Assembly: GCA_001606155.1 (NCBI GenBank)
Contig: LODT01000015.1
Coordinates: 124,001 to 188,000, forward strand
Length of the DNA: 64,000 bases
DNA from: Tieghemostelium lacteum
Taxonomy: Eukaryota; Evosea; Eumycetozoa; Dictyosteliales; Raperosteliaceae
Direction of reading: 5' to 3'
Shown here: piece after piece, positions 32,068 through 42,212 of the stretch
Position numbering within the stretch: position 1 is the first letter of the stretch
Layout of the letters: each line of letters starts with the position of its first letter
Program-made: the position numbers and the translations under genes
Notes under the pieces: generated by a model
The model's database searches: none
Told to the model about the DNA's origin: nothing
Seen by the model: only the letters and a program-made list of their open reading frames with translations

Positions 32068-35054
32068 TTAATAATTATAATCATTAAATGAATTTAATGA
32101 TTGTATTAAATCTGATAATTGTTGTTTAAAATTATTTCTAGTTTCTCTATCTAAATTTTTAAAATCAATTGATTGTAATGATTTAAACCCAGATTTCATT
32201 TTTTCAAAACACCAATTAATTTCTTCATTTGTACTTTTTAATTTTTTAAATTTTAATTGACCATTATGTTGTTCAAATATATTATTATTATTTATACCAT
32301 TATAATTATTTTGATTATTATTATTGTTATTATTTTGATTATTGTTATTGTTATTATTATTATTATTGTTATTATTATTATTATTATTATCTAAAATTAA
32401 TTTCCATCTATCATTAATTGTTTTTTTTAAAATATCCAATTGTAAAATGGATTCACGAATTTCTTTAAATCTTTCTTCATCTGAAATTGGTATAGTTTCA
32501 ATTCTTTGTGGTACATGTTTAATATAATTTTCAATTTTAAATTTATCTTCTTTTGATATCATTTCCATTAAATTGGATTCTTTTAAAAATTCCCATGATC
32601 TATAATTTAATAATATTAATATTGATATTATTGTATTTAATAGTTATTATTTATATAATATATAATATAATTTACCTTAAAATTAAAATATATAAAATTA
32701 AAGATAATTGATTATTATTATCTCTTTTTAAAAAGATGATTATAAATTGATTTAATTGGATTGGTAAGTTTGTTTAAATCCATTGTATATAGTGATTTTG
32801 TTGGTATTGATGTTATAAATTGTATAATTGAATATTTAAATGTTTGACTATTATTAATTTGTGAAAGTTTGTTGGTTATTGTTATTATATTACTTAATTG
32901 TTGTGGTTTTAATAGTGTTGATAAATTGGTTAAAATTTGATAAATAAATTTTAATATATTATTATTACTATTTGATTCTATTAGATATTGATAAATTGTT
33001 ATATCATTTGATAAATTTGTTAAAATATCAATAATTATTATTATTAATAATTGAATTTTATCACTATTATATTGATTCTTATTATTAAATGTTATATTTG
33101 AAATTACTGATAATATATTAATTAAATCTTGATTAGATTCCAATATATTATTTCTATTTAACTTTACAATGAGAAATTGTAAAATATCTTGTTCTTCTTC
33201 TAAACTAATCCTCAAATAAAATGAAACTGAAAATGGTATTGTACCTGTTTTGGATAGTTCATTTTGCACCAATTTTAAAAATAATTCTTGTTTTTGTTGT
33301 GATAATAGTTGAGGATAGATGTTGGTAAATATCAATTCCATGAAATTTTGAATTTCAACTGGAGGTTCATATCTATTATTTTGATGAACTACAATTTTTA
33401 TCAAATATTCTAATAACCATTGTTTTTGTTGGATATTGGAGATTTTATAGATTTCACATAGAATGAAAACTAATAGGTTTTGTGTTGTTGGTGGATAATA
33501 GTATTCTGAATAAATCAAAATACTATAGAATAGATAAATGGATGATTGTTGATTGCGTTGGTGACAATGATTTTGTATAGCACAAACCAATTTTATACAT
33601 GATTCTACAATAAATGAAAAATAATGTGTACACATTGTAATTTCACCACTTAATATGGATAGTAGATTAAGTGTATTTTTAAATAGTTTCAATAGATAAT
33701 CTATTGATACCATCTCTATAAATTGTTCAATGTGACGGAAAAAATATAAAATCATCTTTAATTGACTGTTTAATAATATATTATTATTGGTTGATGAAAT
33801 GATATTGGTTGATGTTACTTTTGTTGTAATGATATTAAAAACTCTTTCAATCCATTGATTGGTATTTGGATGATTAATATTACCAGATTCTAAAAACTTT
33901 AAAAATAACTGTTCAATGAGAGGTTGTGTATCATTGACACACCAACTAATACCCATTGAAATTCTAGTTGGTTGAACTGTTGAAAATAAGTTCATTAGAA
34001 ATTGTATTGTCGTCTGTAAGGTATCATCTCTAAAATGTATACCAAATGTCTCCAATAGAAATTGATGTACTTTAATATAATAGATAAACAGTTTAAGTGC
34101 TCTCTTGTCTTCTGAATTGGATATCATAGTTGGTGGATTCATTTTTAAATTTGGATAAATCTCTAAAAAATTACATTCCACAGCTTGAGCATTTTCCTTT
34201 AAAATCTCACCAAATTCCAATTCACCAGATAATCTTTCATAGTTTTTACTAATGATGGATCTAAACACTGAATTACTTTTCAACAGTATTGGATAGGTAT
34301 TTTCAATACCCTTTATATAGACACTAAATAACTCTGAAACTATTAATTTCTGAGTTGTTACATTTGATTTTAGATACTCTGATAGAGGTCCACTCTCACT
34401 ATTTGATAAAAGATTACAAAGTTCATCAAATATCTGGTCAACCTTTTTACTAATTTTATCAATCTCCTGTAACATTGTAGATCCACTATTCATTGTTTCT
34501 TTTAGATTTTTTAAACCTGATCTAACCCATAATACCAATTTCATTGTAACTGATATAAATGAACAAATTGAATCCTGTTCAAGATGTACTACCGATTGTG
34601 TAAATACATCCATTACCACATTGGTCAATTTTAATAGTGTATCTATTCTCTTTTCCTCTGGTCTAACACTAGGATTACAATAACTCTCCAACATTGTTAT
34701 CACCTTACAATACAGTGTATCACAATGTTTTAAAAAACTCCTTATTGCCAACTCTTTTTCTGTCTTTCCAATTTGTGCAAACAATTTCCATGATAGTAAA
34801 TATAAATTATTATTTGATTCAAGTTTAAAATTTTTCTAAATGTAATAATATATTAGCTATTGGTTTGTTTAAAAGTTTGAATGGTTTATGGTTTAGCATA
34901 CCTCTAATATCTTTATAATTTGATGGAGATTACTATTTATATCTTTAGAATTGAATTGTTTTAATAGTTTATTAATTTCTTTTAATTTAATATCTATAGT
35001 TTGTTCAGGAGAATCATCTAATAAAATAAATAGTGTTCTTTGATTGTCGTTCAT
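32068..35054 (-). CDS. FIRRM/C1orf112-like (DUF4487) helical repeat protein, with an apparent frame break
   Basis: Exon 1 (35054-34902) and exon 2 (from 34835) encode about 750 residues of helical repeats (CDTLYCKVITMLESYCNP; WCVNDTQPLIEQLF). The frame stops at 32718. In the +1 frame, however, the sequence continues as sensible protein (NNNQLSLILYILILR) to a donor at 32675, and splices in phase to 32599-32068 (SWEFLKESNLMEMISKEDK...). The break lies in T5A5 at 32725-32734. The C-terminal pattern resembles human C1orf112/FIRRM (a Ser-Trp, then a helix, then an 'S.E.....' segment, and a final helical hairpin). FIRRM partners FIGNL1 in RAD51 control. A stretch of about 25 asparagines interrupts the last exon. 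If the break is real, two genes or a truncated product result. Confidence 0.6.
32282..32391. repeat. ATT/GTT trinucleotide repeat (asparagine codons on minus strand)
   Basis: An imperfect TTA/TTG array inside the last exon of the FIRRM-like gene. It encodes polyasparagine with scattered glutamine. Such arrays are common within coding regions of dictyostelids. Confidence 0.8.
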
Positions 35055-35107
35055 TTCACTTCAAAAAAATGAAAAATGTAAAAAAAAAAAACTATTACCT
35101 TTTTTTC

Positions 35108-37333
35108 TTAGAATCCCATATTACAGTTTAATAAGATAAGATTATTTTTTATTAAATCAAAGTTTACTTTTTTTGGTTTAATATTATATTGTAATTTTAA
35201 AAATTTCAATTTTAATATAATATAATCTTTTGAAGTTTGATCTAATTTTAAATGTTTTTTTTCAATTAGATAATTTAAAATTTCAATTAAATTATCAATT
35301 TGATTGTTATTATTATTATTAAATTTGTATTTGTTTTCTAATAGATAGGAATGAATTATTAGATCAATTTGGACTGTGGTAATTGGTGTTATCATTTGGT
35401 CAAGTAACTTTATAATTTCTTTAGATGGTTGATTATAGTATCCCATGGAATGTAAAAGTAATGAATAGATTATGACTGATGATTCATTTTCAAAGGTTTT
35501 AGGTTTTACTCTTTGAAATTCATTTAGATATTGTAGTGCTAATGGGAATTGACCAAGTCTTGAAAGTCCATATATTATCAAATGATAGGTATAGGAATTC
35601 AATTGAGTAACATTCCATTTCTTTTTTAATCTGTTCAATTGATTTAATGCACTTTGATAATCCTTTTTAGTTATCAATTCATACCATAAAAGTGATTGAA
35701 TAGTTGAGATATTACCTTTCAATGCCTTTTGATTACCAGCTGAATAACTTCTAACCACACTCTCATCTAGATACATTCCTCTTAGAACTTGAGTCTTAAT
35801 TTTGTAATTGAATAAATCCAAATCTGGATAAATTTGTTCTGTTTCCATTCGATCTTCAATTAACTCTGCCAATGACATTTCGTTATTTTTATACAAATAC
35901 TTTAGTATAAATTTATAGGTATCTATATCCCTTATAGTCTTTTCCACTGCAATTTCATCATCTTCTTCATCATCATTCTCATGTTCATTACCATTTTCTT
36001 CCATTACCATTTTCTTTATAGCAATCTTTTTATCAAGTTTATCTTCAACTTCTTTTATATGTATAGAGAGTTCTCTAAACCTTTCCATAAACTCTGTAAA
36101 TTGATTCATTGTTTGATTTGGATACTTTTTAATATAGTAACTCAAATATTCTAACAATACTTGATTTTCAATATCAAATTCAAAATCAAGCATATTCTCA
36201 ATAAGTAGTTCAGCAGCATCAAACATTTCCAATTCCAATAGAGTTTGTATCATCATTGTAAAATCAGATGGTACCAAACTCTCATTAAAATCTCTATTCT
36301 CCAACATACTAAAGAAACCAAAAAATTTCTTCTTTTCTTTCAATCTCTTAAAACAAATCTTTAAAGTTCTATTTTCCAACTGACTATACAAATTACTAAA
36401 TCCTAAATTCTCTTTATATTCTTTTCTAGCAATTTCTAATATTTGTATAAAATCTTCATTATCAACAAGTTCTATTATATTATTATTATTATAATTATTA
36501 TTAATTTGATATTGTTGTAAATGGTCATATATTGTAAGATTATTATTATTTATCTTAAATAAACTATTATATTGTTGTAAATGTATAGAATAGAGATGAA
36601 GGTCAATTCTCTCTTTAAAATCTAAATTACTAATATCTTTAGATAGTATATTATTTAAATCTTGTTGATTAAAATAATTTTGAAATGGATCAGTTTTCAT
36701 TACTGTTGTTGTACTACATTTACTTTGAAAATCTATTTGATTTTCACTAAATTTATAGATACTAGATTTAACAGATATACTATTATTGAATCTCTTTCTT
36801 CTAATCATTTTATCTTTTGTTATCCCAATTAACCTTTGACGTTCAATATCAATCTTTTTCTTTTTTATACTATCTATATCTGTTGATGTTTTTACATTCT
36901 CAGGTAATATAAATGATTTATCAACTTGTATCTTTGCAACACCAAAACTGAATATATTATCTTTTGTACCACCACTACTATTATTATTACTATTACTATT
37001 CTTATTATTAATATTTGTAGATTCTAATGATTTTATATAATCTAATAATTGTGGTTTAATCATTGATTCCCATTTCTTTTTATTAATAGATTTTATAAAT
37101 CTATGTAATTCTAAATTGGTCTTTGGGTATTTTGCAAAGAGTGAATCTGATTTCTTCCAAGGTCTAGAATCAATCTTTCCATACTGAACTATCTCTTCAC
37201 CATCTTCATAATTTGGATTATAAAATGGGTTTTGTAATCTAACTGTATTTGTTGAATAATTTCTTAATGTAAAACTATTAAATGAAGATTTTATGATAAA
37301 ATCATTAAATTTTCGTTTTGATGATAATAACAT
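35108..37333 (-). CDS. Mitochondrial PPR-like protein, 741 aa
   Basis: A single exon. The N-terminus (MLLSSKRKFNDFIIKSSFNSFTLRNYSTN, read in two parts around 37245-37333) is basic, hydroxylated and lacks acids, typical of a mitochondrial presequence. The C-terminal half has helix-turn-helix pairs resembling pentatricopeptide repeats: WNVTQLNSYTYHLIIYGLS and QFPLALQYLNEFQRVKP. A Lys/Glu/Asp-rich segment lies around residues 435-470. PPR proteins bind organellar RNA. Repeat matches are weak, so an unrelated helical mitochondrial protein is possible. It sits 53 bases from the start of the FIRRM-like gene in tandem. Confidence 0.65.
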   Translation of the reverse strand: MLLSSKRKFNDFIIKSSFNSFTLRNYSTNTVRLQNPFYNPNYEDGEEIVQYGKIDSRPWKKSDSLFAKYPKTNLELHRFIKSINKKKWESMIKPQLLDYIKSLESTNINNKNSNSNNNSSGGTKDNIFSFGVAKIQVDKSFILPENVKTSTDIDSIKKKKIDIERQRLIGITKDKMIRRKRFNNSISVKSSIYKFSENQIDFQSKCSTTTVMKTDPFQNYFNQQDLNNILSKDISNLDFKERIDLHLYSIHLQQYNSLFKINNNNLTIYDHLQQYQINNNYNNNNIIELVDNEDFIQILEIARKEYKENLGFSNLYSQLENRTLKICFKRLKEKKKFFGFFSMLENRDFNESLVPSDFTMMIQTLLELEMFDAAELLIENMLDFEFDIENQVLLEYLSYYIKKYPNQTMNQFTEFMERFRELSIHIKEVEDKLDKKIAIKKMVMEENGNEHENDDEEDDEIAVEKTIRDIDTYKFILKYLYKNNEMSLAELIEDRMETEQIYPDLDLFNYKIKTQVLRGMYLDESVVRSYSAGNQKALKGNISTIQSLLWYELITKKDYQSALNQLNRLKKKWNVTQLNSYTYHLIIYGLSRLGQFPLALQYLNEFQRVKPKTFENESSVIIYSLLLHSMGYYNQPSKEIIKLLDQMITPITTVQIDLIIHSYLLENKYKFNNNNNNQIDNLIEILNYLIEKKHLKLDQTSKDYIILKLKFLKLQYNIKPKKVNFDLIKNNLILLNCNMGF

Positions 37334-37520
37334 TGAATCAACAAATTAAAACAAAAATTTTAAAAAAAAACAAATAATAAATAACAACAATAATTAAATT
37401 TCTAATTATAGTTTAAAATTAATAATTAAATAAATTATTGACAATGAACTTCAAGTAGTAAGTGTTTATATTTTCAATAAGTTATAAATTTTTATTTTTA
37501 TTTTTTTTTTTGATTTAAGT

Positions 37521-39601
37521 TTATTGAGTAGCAGAACCAATAATTGATTTCTTTGGTTGATCAATCCAACAATTTAATAAGACTGGTTTGTTTAATGATA
37601 GAGATTTTTCTTTGGCATCTAAAAATGTTTTTTCAATATCATCTTTAGAGGTATCAGAACGTGATAGAATGTAACCTTTACCACCATAGGCATTAATAAC
37701 TTTATGATAGGCAGTTCTAGAGAGATGTGAGTGATTAATAGAATCATCATGACTTTCTAATAGACCTTCAGTATTACCAACAATGATATTAATTGGTAAA
37801 TGGTAATGTGAAAGTGTTTCAAATTCCTCAACACATTGACTGATGGTATTGTTATCACAGATCATGTAGACATCTGATTCTGGGAATACAAGTTTAGAAG
37901 CAATTGCCAATCCAATGGATGATGGGTGACTGTTTAGACGTGATTGTTGAATCCAAGAATCAACACAATCACCAAGAGTTGTAGAGGCATTATCTGCAAA
38001 TGACCCAATATCAGAGACTATAATTGGCTGTTTAGCAAATGTTTTGAAGGTGTCTTTTAGTGATGACAATAAGAGATATGGATTCAAATGGGTACCTTTG
38101 AATGATGATTTCTTTTCATAAATTAATGAACTGATGGAATCCTTTTCACGTAGATCACTTAACCAATTTGACCATTTACTGTTGGATACCTTTGGGAATA
38201 CAAATCCCAAATGTAAAAGGAATGAGTTGGGGTCAAAACACATATTATTAACAGGTTCAAATAGTGAACGATTGTTTTGAGTAAACTCATGAATGGAATA
38301 GACATTGGTTTGGAGATAGTTGATTTTCAATTCATGAAGATATCTAGGTGAACTGATACCAAATGCCAATATAAAATCACTATTCTCAATGGCATAATCT
38401 AGATTGTCATTGATGATATTGTGACCAAGACCATTATTATTGGTAACTAATGATTTGGAGAATCCATGTAAATAAGTAGGAATTCCAAGTGATTTAATGG
38501 CAAGTTTCAAACTGTCAAGATTCAACTCCTTATTGTCAATTTGGTCACTGAGTAGACATTCATCACCAATGATCATTACTGGTGTTTTGGCATTTAAAAG
38601 TTTCTTTAAAATACCATTTACAACAGATGTTGATGGGATTTTAGATTGCTTTCTCAATGGATAATGGAATGAAATTTCAGTGTCTTCTGATGGATATTTC
38701 AAATCCAATTGAATATTATTCCAAATTCTATTGAACCATAAAGAGCCACCTCTTGTTTGTTCTTCCTTTTCATAGATTTTTCTAGTCATTTCTTCAGGTA
38801 ACAAAATATCATGACCAATTTCAATGAATGCTGCACCAGGTTCACCATCCATAATCTTTATAAATGAATTTTCAACAATTGGTGTAATTTCACTAATGTC
38901 TGATATTGATTTGTTAAATTTAAAGAATTTATTAAAAATTTCTTTATCCTAATAATATATTGGCATTAAAAAAAAGATTAGTATATATTTAAATAGATAT
39001 CATTTTTAGAATATATAATAGCTTACAAATGGTTTAGAATTAACAATTGGTTTAATACCAATAATAATTAATGGAATATTTTCTGAATTTGAATTAATAA
39101 TACCATTAATTAATGTTAAAATTTCAGAATTTGAAGTTACAAATATAACACCAGGTTGTCTTGTCATTCTATAGATTCCAGAGGCAGCAGTTATAGCATT
39201 ATTTACATCTTTCATGTGTAATACTTTAATACCCAATTGTTCACATCCTTTTTCAATAGTTACAAATTCTAATTCATTTAATGAAAAAATATATCTAAAA
39301 ATTTAAAATATAATTAGTATATATATATATTTAATATTTATAGAATATAAAATTATACTTACTTTATCTTTTGATTTTCAAATATCTTTGCAAGAATATT
39401 ACCACCATTTAATAAATGTGAAAATGGAATTTTTTCTTTTAATTTTGGTGTATATCCAAGATATCTTTTTAGAGAATATCCAAATAGTATTGGAATTGAA
39501 ACACCAGCACCAAATAACAAAACATCTTTAACTTCAGTATTGGTACCAAAGAGACGACTATCTAAAATTTCATTAGTTTTTTCTGTTAATTTTTCTAACA
39601 T
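37521..39601 (-). CDS. ILVBL/HACL2-type thiamine-diphosphate enzyme family, probable pseudoenzyme
   Basis: Three exons (39601-39363, 39294-39027, 38948-37521) give 644 aa, close to human ILVBL (632). The N-terminus has the membrane anchor (LLFGAGVSIPILFGYSL). Family resemblance is strong, especially at the C-terminus: TAYHKVINAYGGKGYILSR against ILVBL's YTDYHKAAMGLGARGLLLSR. Yet the ThDP signatures are gone. The catalytic glutamate in 'RHE' reads MKD; the 'GPG' turn reads SNS; and the Mg/ThDP motif GDG reads CDN (YMICDNNTIS), though the later 'VGN' is kept. 2-hydroxyacyl-CoA lyase activity is therefore doubtful. It could have a structural or regulatory role at the ER. Confidence 0.8.
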
Positions 39602-39935
39602 TTTTAGTTTTATTTATATAAATAATAAAAAAGTAAATAAGTATTAAATTTATAAAAAATATTTAAATATTTATATATCAGAGTTTTTACAATTTTTTTA
39701 TAATAATAACTAGTTTTGGTAATTTTGATATTTTTTGGATAATTTCTTTAAAAAAAAAATTGAGGGTGAAATTACTTTTTTTAATAATTAATCTTTACCA
39801 CTAACCACAACAATGAATTTTATGTTATTGAATAATCTATTAATTAATAGTTTTAGTTGAAGAAATGATCTGATTTTTTTTAAAAATTATTAAAAAACAG
39901 ATAGAAATTTTAATTTATTTGTTTTTTTTCGTTAA
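39602..39935. other. Intergenic, no feature seen
   Basis: About 330 bases of A/T-rich DNA. It holds the ILVBL-like promoter and the 3' UTR of the surface protein. Confidence 0.5.
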
Positions 39936-41957
39936 TTAATTGCACAAGATACTTTTAAATATTAATACCAAGAAAATGAGTGAGAATGAGAATACAGCAA
40001 TACCAATGACAATGGAATAGGTAGCTGGTTTTGGTACAGGTGGTGATGGTTCAACAGAGTCTTGTGATGCGTTTGGTTTATCTGGTGATGGAGTAGAGGT
40101 TGTTGATGATGAAGAAGAAGAAGTTGTCCATGAACTAGTAGAAACAGTTGACCATGCACTAGATGATGAATATTCAGTTGTAGACCATGCAGTTGTACCT
40201 GAATTGGATTCTGAACCAGTAGTTGAACTTTCACCTGAATAGGAACCTGTACTTGAGTATGGTTCTGATCCAGTATATGATCCAGTACTTGAATATGGTT
40301 CTGATCCAGAATAAGATCCAGAACTAGAATAAGATCCAGATCCTGAATATGAATCTGAGAATGATCCAGAATTTCCAGAATTGCTTGATCCAGAGTAAGA
40401 ACCAGTACTTGAATATGGTTCTGATCCAGAATAGGAACCAGTTGAGTAATATCCAGAATCTGAACCACTAGTTGATGTTGAATAAGAATCAGAATCATAT
40501 GAACCACTAGTAGATGAATAAGAATCGGAATCATAGGAACCACTACTAGATGAACTACTTGACCATCCTGATGAACTAAATGAAGTAGTACTATGAGATG
40601 ATGAAGTTGTTGTAGATGGGAATTGAGAACAATCTGAACCAGAAAAACCTTCATCACAACTACAACTAACAACATTACTATCTTTATCTACAACTGCTAA
40701 ACCATATTCACATGTACCAAAGACATTGAGACAAATATAGGTTGAAGAATAATCAGAAATTGCTGGTCTAGATTGACAGTCACTTGGATCGGCTACAGAT
40801 ACCCAATTTTGTGTTTTCAAATAAAATTGTGGGAATGATTGAATTTGAGATTCAGTACTACTTGAGTTTCTAAAAATACCACCATAGATTAACAATGGTG
40901 AATATGAGAATATAGCACCACCACTTCCAATGGATGCATTATTAAAGTCAAAATAGGTTTTTTGGAAATACCAATTATTGGTATTCTTTGAACCTATATA
41001 ATAGATAGCACCACCACTTTGAGCATAACCATGTGTAAAGTTACTATAAGAAATGGATAAATGGTTAATAGTTTGAGCAATATACATCAAACCACCAGAT
41101 TGAGCATTTGAGTAGGTAACTGTTGAATTGTAAATATAGACATTCAATTGATTTTCACCTTCATCTGAGGTCCAGGTATTCATAAAGATAGAACCACCCC
41201 AACTAGCCATTTGGAATCCAATATATGAATTCATAACTGTCAATGATTGAGTATAAACTGCACCACCACTTTGATTGGCACGGTTACCAAATATTGTTGA
41301 ATCTAAAATTACAGTATATTGAGAGTATACAGCACCACCATTATTAATAGCTGTATTATTATTCATGATAACATTTTGGAGAGTTAATTGACCAGAGTTT
41401 ACATAGAAAACACCACCATTCAATGCCAAATGATTAGAGAATTGGAATTGTTTAGCAATGACATCGAATCCATTGGAATTTACAAAAGCACCACTTTCAT
41501 ATTCCAATTGGAATCCTTGTGCGTTACCATCTGTGATATTCAAAAGAGAGTTACTACCTTGACTGGCAGATAACTGGAATGCATAACTATTTTTTAATTG
41601 AGATTCAAAATTAAATCTCTCAAATGTCAATGAAACTTGAACATTAGTTTGTGCACGAATATTTAAGAAACCAAAACTCTTTACTGAGATTAAAGTGTAT
41701 CCATTACTTTGAATTGGTGTTATTTTTATAGAGGTGTTCAATGTAAATTCACAAGATTCAGAATAGGTTGAATAGTAGACACCTGATGTTTTTACAATAA
41801 TACTACCATTTTGACAACCATTTAGATTTTGTAAACATTGTTCAATAGTTGAAAATTGTGATGATGAATTCTCGTGATCAACTACACAAACTTGACATGA
41901 TCCATTAATTAAAAATATAAATGAAAATAATGTTAATAATAACAATATAATTTTCAT
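39936..41957 (-). CDS. Cell-surface protein: beta-helix (PMP-like) repeats, EGF-like module, Ser/Gly/Tyr stalk, C-terminal membrane anchor
   Basis: A single exon of 673 aa. Signal peptide 1-20 (MKIILLLLTLFSFIFLINGS). Residues about 25-430 are right-handed beta-helix-like with the repeated GGA(V/I)(Y/F) turns seen in chlamydial PMPs and many dictyostelid surface proteins (NNGGAVYSQ, QSGGAVYTQ, GSGGAIFSY). A cysteine-rich EGF-like piece follows (CSCDEGFSGSDCSQF). A 170-residue low-complexity stalk has near-repeats of SGSEPYSSTGSYSG. One membrane helix (YSIVIGIAVFSFSLIFLVLIF) ends in a very short cytoplasmic tail. Likely an adhesion or bacterial-surface-binding protein; partner unknown. Confidence 0.85.
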   Translation of the reverse strand: MKIILLLLTLFSFIFLINGSCQVCVVDHENSSSQFSTIEQCLQNLNGCQNGSIIVKTSGVYYSTYSESCEFTLNTSIKITPIQSNGYTLISVKSFGFLNIRAQTNVQVSLTFERFNFESQLKNSYAFQLSASQGSNSLLNITDGNAQGFQLEYESGAFVNSNGFDVIAKQFQFSNHLALNGGVFYVNSGQLTLQNVIMNNNTAINNGGAVYSQYTVILDSTIFGNRANQSGGAVYTQSLTVMNSYIGFQMASWGGSIFMNTWTSDEGENQLNVYIYNSTVTYSNAQSGGLMYIAQTINHLSISYSNFTHGYAQSGGAIYYIGSKNTNNWYFQKTYFDFNNASIGSGGAIFSYSPLLIYGGIFRNSSSTESQIQSFPQFYLKTQNWVSVADPSDCQSRPAISDYSSTYICLNVFGTCEYGLAVVDKDSNVVSCSCDEGFSGSDCSQFPSTTTSSSHSTTSFSSSGWSSSSSSSGSYDSDSYSSTSGSYDSDSYSTSTSGSDSGYYSTGSYSGSEPYSSTGSYSGSSNSGNSGSFSDSYSGSGSYSSSGSYSGSEPYSSTGSYTGSEPYSSTGSYSGESSTTGSESNSGTTAWSTTEYSSSSAWSTVSTSSWTTSSSSSSTTSTPSPDKPNASQDSVEPSPPVPKPATYSIVIGIAVFSFSLIFLVLIFKSILCN
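40190..40590 (-). repeat. Internal tandem repeats encoding the Ser/Gly/Tyr stalk
   Basis: Imperfect repeats, read on the minus strand as units such as SGSYSGSEPYSSTG and SGSYDSDSYS. They lie within the surface-protein gene and are likely to vary in copy number. Confidence 0.75.
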
Positions 41958-42212
41958 CCTTTAAAATTGGGAAATATTGATATTATAAAAGAATATAAAT
42001 CAAAAAAAATATTTTGGAGGCAAAATAAGACGTGTCATTTGTAAAAAAAAAAGTAGATCATTTTTATAGGAAATGGTAATATTTTCAGAAATCTAAGAAA
42101 AAATCGATTTTTAGCTTATGCTTATTATTTTTTAAAGAATCAGATCATCATTTTATTCTTTTTTGTGTTATTTTTTTTTTTTGATTTAAAAAAAAAGATA
42201 TATATAGAATGG

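Noticed and set aside
32725-32734. Programmed ribosomal frameshift in the FIRRM-like gene
   Set aside because: No X-XXY-YYZ heptamer lies in the right phase and no known +1 site was seen. A homopolymer error is simpler.
39962-40675. Long minus-strand frame (237 codons) inside the surface-protein gene, rich in Leu/Val/Gln/His
   Set aside because: It is the alternative frame of the Ser/Gly/Tyr repeat region. The real frame has signal peptide, beta-helix and membrane anchor.
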